In this document: in pieces, positions 18,352-26,949 of the stretch | How the letters are laid out: each line of letters starts with the position of its first letter | How positions within the stretch are numbered: the stretch's first letter is position 1 | DNA from: Gammaproteobacteria bacterium | Lineage (GTDB): Bacteria; Pseudomonadota; Gammaproteobacteria; Competibacterales; Competibacteraceae | Assembly: GCA_024235035.1 (NCBI GenBank) | Contig: JACKNE010000007.1 | Span: 248,001-312,000 of the forward strand | Length of the DNA stretch: 64,000 nt | Direction: 5' to 3' | The notes under the pieces: generated by a model | Database searches by the model: none | What the model saw: only the letters and a program-made list of their open reading frames with translations | What the model was told of the DNA's origin: nothing | Position numbers and translations under genes: made by a program

Positions 18352-18767
18352 TAGAACGGCCTCATAAAATGCGCATGATCCGGATGGGGCATTGCCGCCA
18401 CTCGATAACTGTCTGCTTTCGAATCAAAGCGCCGAGTGAGTGGGTCCTTACCCGCCCAACGCAAGATCAGTCCCAATGGTGTCATGAATCCATAGAACAC
18501 CACACCCAAGAGCAACCGGGTATTCAGCCAGCCCAGCGCCAATGCCAACCGCATCCAGCCTCGATGCAACGGTCGTAGCCAAGACGGCTTCAACCCACCG
18601 GTCAGCACCAAGACGCCTGCCGCTAACCATGGCCAGAACGGATAAGCGCCGTCCCACAGCCACGGCAACAGTACGCCGAAGAGCATACTCAAGCCTGCGC
18701 CGACCGTTAGTCCAAAGCGCCGTAAGACGCCGATATCCGCTGCGCTCTTATTCATTGCTGGGGTCAT
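18351..18767 (-). CDS. SxtJ-family membrane protein
   Basis: 138 residues from the ATG at 18767 (MTPAMNKSAADIGVLRRFG); a longer frame would overlap the carbamoyltransferase and is not favoured. Two or three hydrophobic segments (about 17-33, 38-58 and 73-97) and a C-terminal KDPLTRRFD motif typical of SxtJ proteins are present. It lies 7 bp after the carbamoyltransferase stop and overlaps the DUF5989 start. SxtJ homologues travel with O-carbamoyltransferases in many bacteria, so a membrane partner role is likely but unproven. Confidence 0.82.
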   Translation of the reverse strand: MTPAMNKSAADIGVLRRFGLTVGAGLSMLFGVLLPWLWDGAYPFWPWLAAGVLVLTGGLKPSWLRPLHRGWMRLALALGWLNTRLLLGVVFYGFMTPLGLILRWAGKDPLTRRFDSKADSYRVAAMPHPDHAHFMRPF

Positions 18768-18774
18768 CGTTTGT

Positions 18775-20619
18775 CTAATCCAATGCAAATTCCTGCATCC
18801 AAGCGTGGTCATCGGTGATCGCCGGTTGCTCAGCCTTGGTCAGTAAATGATTCTGCACCACCAGATAGTCCATTTCGGTGCGCATGAAACAGCGGTACGC
18901 ATCCTCCGGCGTACAGACTATCGGCTCGCCACGCACATTGAAGGAGGTATTCACCAGCACCGCGCACCCGGTCAACGCCTCGAAAGCTCGCAGTAAGGCA
19001 TGGTAGCGGGGGTTGGTATCGGCATGGACCGTCTGGACTCGGGCGGAATAGTCGATATGCGTGATGGCTGGTAGATCGGAGCGGGGAATATTCAGCAAAT
19101 CCAACCCGAACAACGCTTGTTGTGCTGGATTCATCGGCATACAGCGCTCCGGGCGGACCTTCGCCACCAGCAGCATGTACGGACTGGCTTGGTCCAGATC
19201 AAAATTCTCCGTCACCTTTTCCATCAACACTGACGGCGCGAATGGTCGAAACGATTCCCGATACTTGATCTTCAGGTTCATGACCTTCTGCATGGCCGGT
19301 GAACGTGGATCACCCAGGATCGATCGGGCGCCTAAGGCTCGTGGCCCGAATTCCATCGCTCCCTGGAACCAGCCGACGACTTTTTCCTCCGCCAGTAGCC
19401 GAGCGATCTGAGGGAGCAATTCTTCATCTGGCAATACCAGCGATTTCGCGCCTAGTCGCGCCAAGCGGGCGCCTACTTCCTTGTTGTCGAAACACGGCCC
19501 CAGGAACGCGCCATGCATCTGGTCGGTGCGGCCATCCGCCTCACGAGGTTGATTCGCATACTGATGCCAGGCCGCCAATGCCGCGCCGACCGCGCCACCG
19601 GCGTCGCCTGCCGCTGGCTGAATCCACAGATCCCGAAAAATACCCTCACGTAGAATGCGCCCGTTCGCTACACAATTCAGCGCCACGCCGCCGGCCAGGC
19701 ATAGATATTCATTTCCCGTTTCCTGTCGCACGGCCCGCGCCAGCCGCAACACAATCTCTTCAGTCGCTTCCTGAATCGATCGCGCCAAGTCCATGTCACG
19801 TTGGGTCAACTGGGTTTCCGGTTGGCGCGGTGGTCCTTCGAACAAGGTATGGAAACGCGCATTGGTCATGTTCAGGCCAGTGGTGTAATCGAAATAATCC
19901 ATATTTAACCGAAACGTGCCATCCGGCTTCAAATCCACCAGTGTTTCCAGAATCCGGTCCACATAGCGTGGTTGGCCGTAAGGTGCTAACCCCATCACTT
20001 TGTATTCGCCGGAATTGACCTTGAAGCCGGTGTAGAAGGTGAAGGCCGAATACAGCAATCCCAGCGAATGCGGGAAATCCATCTGCCACAGTGGCTCCAG
20101 CCGGCAGCCATCGCCTTGCCAGACCGATGTCGTCGCCCATTCGCCGACCCCATCCAGGCACAGCACCGCCGCCTTGGGGAACGGACTGGCGAAAAATGCC
20201 GAAGCCGCATGGGATTGGTGATGTTCCGTGAACAGCAACGGCGGCAACGCCTGGATCGGTATCTCCGAGACCTTCGCCAGCTCCTGACGCAACAGCGTTT
20301 TCAGGTACAGCTTTTCTTTCAGCCAAACCGGCATCGCGGTCAGAAATGAGCGAAAACCGCGTGGCGCACAAGCCAGATAGGTTTCTAGCAATCGGTCGAA
20401 TTTGAGCAAAGGCTTATCATAGAAGACCACACTGTCGAACCTGTCCAGCGGAACGCCGGCAGTATCGAGACAGTAACGCATCGCCGCTGTGGGAAAACGG
20501 GCATCGTGTTTCTTACGGGAAAACCGCTCCTCCTGCACGGCAGCGGTGAGTACGCCATCCTCCAGAAGAGCAACGGCGCTGTCGTGGTAATACGCGGAAA
20601 TGCCCAAGATACGCTTCAT
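18775..20619 (-). CDS. NodU/TobZ-type O-carbamoyltransferase
   Basis: 614 residues from the ATG at 20619 (MKRILGISAYYHDSAVALLE), the canonical opening; upstream in-frame codons are not conserved. The N-terminal Kae1-like domain has the metal-binding His cluster HHQSHAASAFF (about residues 131-141), VLCLDGVGEW and LAGGVALNCVANGR. The C-terminal domain has FQGAMEFGPRALGARSILGDPR, LNLKIKYRE-type residues and VNTSFNVRGEPIVCTPEDA. These enzymes use carbamoyl phosphate and ATP to make carbamoyl-adenylate and transfer the carbamoyl group to a hydroxyl on a sugar, antibiotic or toxin scaffold. It is the first gene of the operon with SxtJ, DUF5989 and SGNH genes. The acceptor is unknown. Confidence 0.93.
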   Translation of the reverse strand: MKRILGISAYYHDSAVALLEDGVLTAAVQEERFSRKKHDARFPTAAMRYCLDTAGVPLDRFDSVVFYDKPLLKFDRLLETYLACAPRGFRSFLTAMPVWLKEKLYLKTLLRQELAKVSEIPIQALPPLLFTEHHQSHAASAFFASPFPKAAVLCLDGVGEWATTSVWQGDGCRLEPLWQMDFPHSLGLLYSAFTFYTGFKVNSGEYKVMGLAPYGQPRYVDRILETLVDLKPDGTFRLNMDYFDYTTGLNMTNARFHTLFEGPPRQPETQLTQRDMDLARSIQEATEEIVLRLARAVRQETGNEYLCLAGGVALNCVANGRILREGIFRDLWIQPAAGDAGGAVGAALAAWHQYANQPREADGRTDQMHGAFLGPCFDNKEVGARLARLGAKSLVLPDEELLPQIARLLAEEKVVGWFQGAMEFGPRALGARSILGDPRSPAMQKVMNLKIKYRESFRPFAPSVLMEKVTENFDLDQASPYMLLVAKVRPERCMPMNPAQQALFGLDLLNIPRSDLPAITHIDYSARVQTVHADTNPRYHALLRAFEALTGCAVLVNTSFNVRGEPIVCTPEDAYRCFMRTEMDYLVVQNHLLTKAEQPAITDDHAWMQEFALD

Positions 20620-20731
20620 GATTCCCCAAGCTCTCATCCACTGCAAGATTAAAGAGTCATTGTAGCGGTAAGTAGATTGACTTGCCGTCTGGCTTTCTGC
20701 AACAAATTCACAGGGAGCTTTTGCATGCGCC

Positions 20732-20932
20732 TCAGGTTTTCTCGGGATAGCCCAGCGTTTTCAGCGCCGTGCTCAGTTCCGCTCGAATATCTTCTGCGGT
20801 TTCTACGGTCACCCGGCCAGTCGGCACATCGACTTGGACTTCTCGCACTTGGGGATTTTTGCCAAGTCCATCGCGAATGGCGCTGGCGCAGCCCTGACAC
20901 TTGACGTTCTGCACTTCAATCTCGATCTTCAT
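20732..20932 (-). CDS. Heavy-metal-associated (HMA) domain protein
   Basis: 66 residues from the ATG at 20932 (MKIEIEVQNVKCQGCASAIR), chosen over a longer frame because HMA proteins begin at this strand. CQGC (residues 12-15) is the soft-metal binding CXXC. The beta-alpha-beta-beta-alpha-beta pattern continues through VREVQVDVPTGRVTVE and ends LKTLGYPEKT. It is a stand-alone CopZ/MerP-like carrier, probably for copper or another thiophilic ion. No ATPase gene adjoins. Confidence 0.85.
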   Translation of the reverse strand: MKIEIEVQNVKCQGCASAIRDGLGKNPQVREVQVDVPTGRVTVETAEDIRAELSTALKTLGYPEKT

Positions 20933-21091
20933 TTCATCTGGCTCCGTGTATTCCAAACATATGTTCAAGTTTATAAGGTGATTTCCCAAAAGGGCGATAC
21001 CCGACAAATCCTCGTAGATCCACCTTTAAGAAAATTCTCATAATTTATATCAGTAGGATGGATATTGAGAGCGATCGACACACTCCGATTG

Positions 21092-21886
21092 TCAAAGCCG
21101 AAGTTCTCGCAATACCTTCGTTTCGATCAAGGCTGCAAAATGGGTTGTCAATTGCTCGGCCAGAACTGGAACTCGCAGCAATACCCCCACCTCGATATTG
21201 CGTTCCTGGGTGGCTTCGGTGAAATGGGCCGATGATACGAACGCCACCTGGCGATCCACCACGACGCACTTGGCGTGCAGGCTAGCGTGGTGGGTTGCAT
21301 TCGATTCCAGCGCCCGCGGGTCGTAGTACACCACGGGTAGGCGTGAACCCGACCATTCCTGGGTGACGAACCGCGCGGCGAAGCGGCGCGTCAGTTCTTC
21401 GGTGGGGGTGTGGTCTCGCGAGGGCCGGAGCATGTCCAGGCACAGGCGCACGTCGAGCGCCGGCCGTTGCTCCATTCGTTTGGCCAAAGCCTGGAACACT
21501 TGCCGACCTCGCTGCACGGCATAGCCCACCACTAGCACACTCTGTTGCGCCGAGGCGAACAACTCCCGCACCACGACCGCTGCGTCGCGAATCGCCACGC
21601 CAGACGCATCCGGAGCCGTCACGATCAAATCCACAGCCTCGGTGAGCGACGAACGGGCCATGCGATCATTGGCCAAAGCCGCTAACAGGAACGCCAAATG
21701 CGTCCCGCTCATCCCAGCTTGGTGCAGGCGCTGACCTTCGGCGACCACGGCATCGATCCGATCCGTCGTCAAGTAGCGTTGCAGGTTGGCTGCACTGAAC
21801 GGTAGCGCCAATCGCCCGGTCTGCAAGGCGCCACCCAGTTGCCGTAGTTCGGTTTCGCTCAGGTGTGCCCAGGGAATGGTAGACAT
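21092..21886 (-). CDS. DrmC-like phospholipase D-family protein, orphan
   Basis: 264 residues from the ATG at 21886 (MSTIPWAHLSETEL). The C-terminal half is a single phospholipase D domain with HASLHAKCVVVD, a complete HxKxxxxD catalytic motif, followed by AFVSSAHFTEATQERNIEVGVL. The N-terminal half is helical (LQRYLTTDRIDAVVAEGQRL) as in DrmC, the PLD-like accessory of DISARM defence systems. No drmA helicase, drmB, or drmM methyltransferase is present in the window, so it is either an orphan or belongs to another system. Biochemical activity of DrmC is not established. Confidence 0.75.
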   Translation of the reverse strand: MSTIPWAHLSETELRQLGGALQTGRLALPFSAANLQRYLTTDRIDAVVAEGQRLHQAGMSGTHLAFLLAALANDRMARSSLTEAVDLIVTAPDASGVAIRDAAVVVRELFASAQQSVLVVGYAVQRGRQVFQALAKRMEQRPALDVRLCLDMLRPSRDHTPTEELTRRFAARFVTQEWSGSRLPVVYYDPRALESNATHHASLHAKCVVVDRQVAFVSSAHFTEATQERNIEVGVLLRVPVLAEQLTTHFAALIETKVLRELRL

Positions 21887-22089
21887 GGTAGGTCTCGGAA
21901 AAAGGTTGAGATAAGATAAGCTTCGATAGGGTCCATACTCCCGCGTGACCGGCTCGGAAACCCGCATCCCGAACCCAGGTTATCCAAAGAGACGACCTGT
22001 AGCACTCCTGTGAAGGTCAATTGATAAGCATAGTTGAAGACTTTCACTGTCTAAGAACCCTTAAATCGTCCTACTAAGCTGCCTTGCTC

Positions 22090-25000
22090 ATGTTCCCGCT
22101 CCGCTCATGCTTTCTCTTTCTCACGGTGATTTTGCTCATGCTCTCGCCCGCGATTCCTGCAGCGACGCTTGAAAATCCCGCCACCTCCCGTAAAACGATC
22201 CTGCTGGATGATTTTGAGGATCTTAGCGGTTGGAGCGTGGCTACCTCCTCCGGCGCTCAACTAGAAATCGCCCAAGATGATGGTCCCGATGGTCGCCATG
22301 CCATGCGGCTGGATTTCGAGTTTCAGGAAGGCGCTAGTTTTGTGATCGCCCGTAAGGCATTTCCATTGCGGTTGCCGGAAAACTTTGTTTTCCGCTATGC
22401 CGTGCGGGGTGTCGCCCCACGCAGTGACGTTGAATTCAAAATCGTGGATTCTCGCCAGAGCGTCTGGTGGTTCAAGCAGCGCGATCAAAACTTCTCCAAC
22501 GACTGGCAACCGGTCATGGTCAGGAAGCGGCATCTCGATTTGGCCTGGGGACCCGGCGGGGCGCTGGAGGAAGTCACGGTGATCGAGTTTGCCTTGTCCG
22601 CGAACGAACTGGGCAAGGGTTCGATCTGGATCGACGAACTGAGCCTTGAGGAGCGTGAACCGCTGCACGCTTACACCTTGAATCCTGCGGTGCGCGCCTC
22701 CACGGCGACCGAGGGTCACCCGCCGACGGCGGCGCTCGATCCGAATCCCGCGACTGCTTGGCGCAGTGGCGCGCTGGCCGAGAATCAGTGGTTACTGCTG
22801 GATTTTCTGACCCCCCGTGAATACGGTGGCTTGATCATCGACTGGGACAGCGACGATTATGCCACCGACTACCAAGTGCAGATTTCCGACGATGGCGAAC
22901 GCTGGGAGACCATCTATACCGTGCGTGACGGCAACGGCCAGCGGGACTATCTCTACCTGCCTGATGCTGAATCCCGCTACTTACGGCTCAATCTGGAGCA
23001 CAGTAGCCGCCAAAAAGGTTACGGAATTGGCCATGTCGCCGTGCAATCCTATGAATTTTCCACTTCGCCCAATCGATTTTTCGAAGCCATCGCTCGCGCC
23101 GCACCGCGCGGCTGGTATCCCCGCTATTTCCAGGGTGAACAAAGCTACTGGACCGTCGTCGGCGTCAGCGGTGACGACCGGGAAGCCTTGCTCAACGAGG
23201 ACGGAGCGCTAGAGGTCGATCAGGGCGGCTTCAGCATCGAGCCTTTCCTGTTCGCCGATGGCCGGTTGATCACCTGGGCTGACGTGGAGCCGGTGCAGGA
23301 TTTGGTCGATGGTTATCTACCCATCCCTACAGTGCGTTGGGAACTTGAGCATTTCTGGTTCGCCGTTACGACCTTTGCCGCCGGCCCACCGGGCAAATCG
23401 GCGCTGTATGCTCGTTACCGGGTCGAGAATCTGAGCGCCGAAACCCGTCACTTGACTCTATTTCTGGCGGTGCGGCCCTTCCAGGTCAATCCGCCTTGGC
23501 AATCGTTGAATACCGTTGGCGGCGTTTCGCCGATTCGCGGTTTGCGTTACGCTGACCAGACCCTCCAGGTGAGTCCTTCCGGCAAGCAAATCACCTTGTT
23601 GACCACTCCCGATCGATTCCGCGCTGCGACCTTCGATCAAGGGTCTATCTTGGACAGCTTGGCCGTTGGTCGGTTACCTCGCCAGGAGCAGGTCGAAGAC
23701 GCACCATTTGGCTACGCCTCTGGAGCACTGGAATACGGCTGGGATTTGCGGCCTGGCGAATCTCGCGAGGTCTATTTACACATCCCGTTCCATGCCGGCG
23801 AGAATCCTGCTCCAGCGCTGCCAGATACCGACGCCGCCATGCAAGTCAGGCAATTGCTGGAGCAGACGCGCCGCGCTTGGGTGGCACGATTGGACCGGGT
23901 TGCCCTGGAACTGCCGCCCAGCGCGCAACGCTTGGCCAACAGTCTCAAGAGCAACCTAGCCTACATTCTCATCAACCGCGACGGAGCGGCGATCCAACCG
24001 GGCTCACGGGCCTATGCCCGCTCCTGGATCCGTGACGGCGCGCTGACGTCCGCCGCGCTGCTGGGCATGGGTTACACCGAAGAGGTGCGGCAATTCCTGC
24101 AATGGTATGCCCCCTATCAGTTCCCGGATGGCAAGGTGCCTTGCTGCGTCGATGGGCGCGGCGCCGATCCGACCGCTGAGCATGACAGTCATGGCGAACT
24201 GATTTATGCGGTGATGGAGTATTATCGCTATACCCACGATGTCGGCTTTCTGCACGAAATGTGGCCCTATGCGCTCAAGGCCGTCGATTATATCGATTTT
24301 CTGCGTCAGCAGCGTTCGAGCGGCAAGTACCGCACCGATCCGGATTACCTCCCCTATGCTGGGCTGGTGCCGGAGTCGATCAGCCACGAAGGTTATGCCA
24401 GCCAACCACGTCATTCCTATTGGGACAATTTCTTTGTCCTCCGTGGATTGAAGGATGCCGCGGTCATGGCCGTGATTCTCGGTGAGGATGCGGAAGCAGA
24501 ACGCATTGCCGCTCTGCGCGACGCCTTTCGTCGGGATCTGTACGCCTCGATCGAGGCTACGCTGAAAATGCGCCACATCGATTTCATCCCTGGCGCCGTG
24601 GAGCTGGGCGACTTCGATCCGACCTCCACCACGATCGCTATCGATCCTGGCGGAGAGCTGGGATGGCTGCCACAGCCAGCACTGAATCGCACTTTTGAAC
24701 GCTACCTCGAGTTCTTCCACCAGCGTCGTGAGGAACAGACCTGGCAAGCCTATACGCCCTATGAATGGCGGTCGGTGGGTGCGCTGATCCGGCTCGGTCT
24801 CCGTGACCAAGCATTGGATGCCCTGGCGTTCTTCTTCGAGGGCCAGCGTCCCGCTGCCTGGAATCACTGGGCGGAGGTGGTCTGGCGCGAACCCCGCACT
24901 CCACGTTTCATCGGCGACATGCCGCATACTTGGGTCGGTTCCGATTTCATTCGCGCGGCGCGTAGCCTCTTCGTCTACGAGCGTGAGTCCGACCAGGCGC

Positions 25001-25320
25001 TGGTGATCGGCGCAGGCCTTCCCGCCGCCTGGGTGGAGAGCCCGGAAGGAGTCACCGTTAGGCGGATGCCTACTTGGCATGGGACGTTGAACTATCGGAT
25101 GGCCATGGCGGGTCCGGATACGCTCCGGGTGCGCTTGTCCGGTGATGTGCGCTTGCCACCCGGTGGTATCGTCCTGCATGCACCGCTCGATCGTCCGGTG
25201 CGGGAGGTGCTGATCGATGGTCAACCGACGACCGATTTCACCGACTACACCACGACCGTCCGTCAGTTTCCAGCGGAAGTGGAATTTCGCTATCCATGCA
25301 AGGTACTCGAAAAGTGCTGA
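22090..25320 (+). CDS. Secreted six-hairpin glycosidase-like protein with discoidin (F5/8 type C) domain
   Basis: 1076 residues from the ATG at 22090; a TTG two codons earlier is also in frame. The signal peptide ends near residue 24 (SPAIPA/AT). Residues about 35-190 form a carbohydrate-binding-like beta domain (DDFEDLSGWSVATSSG), and about 195-325 an F5/8 type C domain (TATEGHPPTAALDPNPATAW). A long beta-sandwich is followed by an (alpha/alpha)6 region from about residue 620 (SRAYARSWIRDGALTSAALL, then AEHDSHGELIYAVMEYYRY). This architecture fits periplasmic or extracellular glycosidases acting on alpha-glucan or related polymers. No close enzymatic subclass is identifiable by eye. Confidence 0.75.
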   Translation: MFPLRSCFLFLTVILLMLSPAIPAATLENPATSRKTILLDDFEDLSGWSVATSSGAQLEIAQDDGPDGRHAMRLDFEFQEGASFVIARKAFPLRLPENFVFRYAVRGVAPRSDVEFKIVDSRQSVWWFKQRDQNFSNDWQPVMVRKRHLDLAWGPGGALEEVTVIEFALSANELGKGSIWIDELSLEEREPLHAYTLNPAVRASTATEGHPPTAALDPNPATAWRSGALAENQWLLLDFLTPREYGGLIIDWDSDDYATDYQVQISDDGERWETIYTVRDGNGQRDYLYLPDAESRYLRLNLEHSSRQKGYGIGHVAVQSYEFSTSPNRFFEAIARAAPRGWYPRYFQGEQSYWTVVGVSGDDREALLNEDGALEVDQGGFSIEPFLFADGRLITWADVEPVQDLVDGYLPIPTVRWELEHFWFAVTTFAAGPPGKSALYARYRVENLSAETRHLTLFLAVRPFQVNPPWQSLNTVGGVSPIRGLRYADQTLQVSPSGKQITLLTTPDRFRAATFDQGSILDSLAVGRLPRQEQVEDAPFGYASGALEYGWDLRPGESREVYLHIPFHAGENPAPALPDTDAAMQVRQLLEQTRRAWVARLDRVALELPPSAQRLANSLKSNLAYILINRDGAAIQPGSRAYARSWIRDGALTSAALLGMGYTEEVRQFLQWYAPYQFPDGKVPCCVDGRGADPTAEHDSHGELIYAVMEYYRYTHDVGFLHEMWPYALKAVDYIDFLRQQRSSGKYRTDPDYLPYAGLVPESISHEGYASQPRHSYWDNFFVLRGLKDAAVMAVILGEDAEAERIAALRDAFRRDLYASIEATLKMRHIDFIPGAVELGDFDPTSTTIAIDPGGELGWLPQPALNRTFERYLEFFHQRREEQTWQAYTPYEWRSVGALIRLGLRDQALDALAFFFEGQRPAAWNHWAEVVWREPRTPRFIGDMPHTWVGSDFIRAARSLFVYERESDQALVIGAGLPAAWVESPEGVTVRRMPTWHGTLNYRMAMAGPDTLRVRLSGDVRLPPGGIVLHAPLDRPVREVLIDGQPTTDFTDYTTTVRQFPAEVEFRYPCKVLEKC

Positions 25321-25376
25321 CCGATCGATGCCGATGGACAGTTTTTTTCCGGCTTGAAAGGCTCAATGGAGGAATG

Positions 25377-25417
25377 GCGAAGCACTGTCACAGACGGTGC
25401 TTCGCTGTGGCGCCACA
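25377..25417. other. Two adjacent hairpins upstream of the AEC transporter gene
   Basis: A 13-bp stem (GCGAAGCACTGTC paired with GACGGTGCTTCGC, one G-T pair, three-base loop) at 25377-25405 is followed directly by the 12-bp perfect palindrome TGTGGCGCCACA (25406-25417). The AEC start codon lies 9 bp further on. No T-run follows, so this may be a leader structure, a protein site, or a terminator for the glycosidase gene. Confidence 0.55.
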
Positions 25418-25426
25418 GGTTCCAAC

Positions 25427-26371
25427 ATGCTTTCTGACCTAAGCTTTTCCTTGCAGATTACGGCGCCTATTTTCTTTATCATCAGCCTAGGTTTTCTATT
25501 CAAGAAAATTGGCTGGATCGATGATGCGTTTGCCAAGAAGGGCTCCGACCTTGTATTCAAGGTCACTCTTCCATGCCTACTTTTCGTAAAACTTTCCAAA
25601 ACTGACTTTACTCGCGGGCTGCCACTCGCACTGATCGGATATGCCGTATTTGCCACGAGTGTTGTTTTTGTACTCCTAGAGCTTTTCGCTACTCCTATGG
25701 TGAAAGAAGCACGTGACAAGGGCGTTTTTGTTCAAGGGGCATTCCGAGGCAACATGGGGATTATCGGTCTTGCCTTCTGTATTAGTGCTTTTGGAGAGGA
25801 TGTTCTTGGCATCGCATCCATCTATCTTGCCGTTCTGACGATACTTTTCAATGTATTAGCCGTGATGACACTCACCCGTCATAGGGGGGATGGCCATACT
25901 AAGAAAATGGCCAATTTATTGACTGGAATTCTGAAAAATCCTCTTATCATGGCTATAGTATCGGGAATTCTAGTCTCAGTTTTTCGCATCCCTATTCCTG
26001 GTATTGCCATACATACCGGCGAATATTTCGCCAGCATGACTCTGCCGCTAGCATTAGTGTGCGCGGGCGCCACAATACGCGCCAAAGAGTTTCAATCCTC
26101 ACCTCCTCTCTACTGGTCTTCCATCATGAAACTGGTGTTCGTACCTTTCGTTATAACAGCAGGCGGAGTATTGGTAGGTCTTAGAAATGAACAGTTAGGT
26201 GTTCTCTACCTAATGAGCGCATCTCCTACAGCGGCGGCTAGCTATCCTATGGCTCAAGCGATGCAAGGGAATCACTATCTGGCAGGGGCTATTATCGCTG
26301 TAACTAGCGTAGGTTCATTACTGTTCACCACACTAGGAATATTTCTACTTAGGGTATTCGATCTGATCTAG
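25427..26371 (+). CDS. AEC (auxin efflux carrier) family transporter
   Basis: 314 residues from the ATG at 25427 (MLSDLSFSLQITAPIFFII); upstream in-frame codons run through the hairpin and are unlikely. About ten hydrophobic helices in two five-helix halves, with FRGNMGIIGLAF in the first half and MSASPTAAASYPMAQAMQGN in the second, match the AEC family, which includes malonate and malate carriers. Base composition is clearly more A+T-rich than the flanking glycosidase, suggesting separate acquisition. Substrate unknown. Confidence 0.88.
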   Translation: MLSDLSFSLQITAPIFFIISLGFLFKKIGWIDDAFAKKGSDLVFKVTLPCLLFVKLSKTDFTRGLPLALIGYAVFATSVVFVLLELFATPMVKEARDKGVFVQGAFRGNMGIIGLAFCISAFGEDVLGIASIYLAVLTILFNVLAVMTLTRHRGDGHTKKMANLLTGILKNPLIMAIVSGILVSVFRIPIPGIAIHTGEYFASMTLPLALVCAGATIRAKEFQSSPPLYWSSIMKLVFVPFVITAGGVLVGLRNEQLGVLYLMSASPTAAASYPMAQAMQGNHYLAGAIIAVTSVGSLLFTTLGIFLLRVFDLI

Positions 26372-26434
26372 GCTTACCGTCAAAAAATAACCATTATTAT
26401 GTGCTGTTTTCTCAAATAACTGATTCCTTAGATT

Positions 26435-26487
26435 GCATAACGCTGAGGCTGCGGAATAATATCCCTCTCAAGCCGATTGTTATATGC
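26435..26487 (-). repeat. attC site 1 (after the 128-residue gene)
   Basis: Read on the minus strand: R'' box ATATAAC (within GCATATAAC), inner arms GGCTTGAG and CTCAGC around a GGATATTATTCC near-palindrome, and R' box GTTATGC. The stop codon of the upstream gene is the TAA inside R''. Short but well formed. Confidence 0.75.
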
Positions 26488-26866
26488 TAAATTCGTCATT
26501 TAGCAACAAAAATCCTGACAAGCCATACAAGATGCCCATGATGGGCGCTGATCCGACAAGAAAGCACCCCAAACCGAAACCGAGTATTAATGCAGGTAAA
26601 TTACGATTTAAAAATTTATCGAGAATGTCTTCTTCTCTATCAAACTTAATGAGTACCCAAAATAGAACAAAAAAAGAAAATAACGCTGCCATAACTCGCG
26701 CAGCATTATCGGTCGTGCCGGTAGAAAGTAACAGGAACAAAATATCGGATTGAGTCGGTAATGAGAGATCGAATGCATCTATCCATAGATTAGCAATCCA
26801 AATTAGAATAGCTAACATAATTGGCCATATACAGCGTACTCGGTCACTTCGGAACTTTGTGTCCAT
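26480..26866 (-). CDS. Cassette-borne hypothetical membrane protein
   Basis: 128 residues, ATG start with GGAATAAG just upstream and only about ten bases after the preceding attC. Three hydrophobic segments are visible (about 13-28, 55-72 and 90-122), the last glycine-rich (LILGFGLGCFLVGSAPIMGILYGL written in part: GLGCFLVG). No family is recognised. The TAA stop lies within attC site 1. Typical of integron cassettes, which often encode small membrane proteins of unknown role. Confidence 0.7.
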   Translation of the reverse strand: MDTKFRSDRVRCIWPIMLAILIWIANLWIDAFDLSLPTQSDILFLLLSTGTTDNAARVMAALFSFFVLFWVLIKFDREEDILDKFLNRNLPALILGFGLGCFLVGSAPIMGILYGLSGFLLLNDEFSI

Positions 26867-26881
26867 CTTATTCCATTTTTT

Positions 26882-26949
26882 GCATATAACGTAGAAGTGA
26901 GCAGCCTGCGCGGCTTTTTGCGCAGGTCCGCTCGACTGCCGGGTTAGCT
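26882..26949 (-). repeat. attC site 2 (after the 217-residue gene)
   Basis: Minus-strand reading: R'' AGCTAAC, stem GAGCGGACCTGCGC paired with GCGCAGGCTGCTC across AAAAAGCC, and R' GTTATAT. The upstream gene's TAA stop is in R''. The unpaired bases between arms are the usual extrahelical positions. Confidence 0.85.

Noticed and set aside
16864..20619. A saxitoxin biosynthesis cluster
   Set aside because: Only the carbamoyltransferase, SxtJ-like and SxtK-like genes are present. No polyketide synthase, amidinotransferase or Rieske oxygenase genes occur, and the trio is widespread in non-toxic bacteria.
21092..21886. A complete DISARM defence system
   Set aside because: Only a DrmC-like gene is seen; no helicase, DrmB or methyltransferase lies in the window.
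24004..25224. Long minus-strand open frame (about 406 codons) inside the glycosidase gene
   Set aside because: It is antisense to a clear six-hairpin glycosidase frame and lacks a ribosome site and family signature; a G+C-rich shadow.
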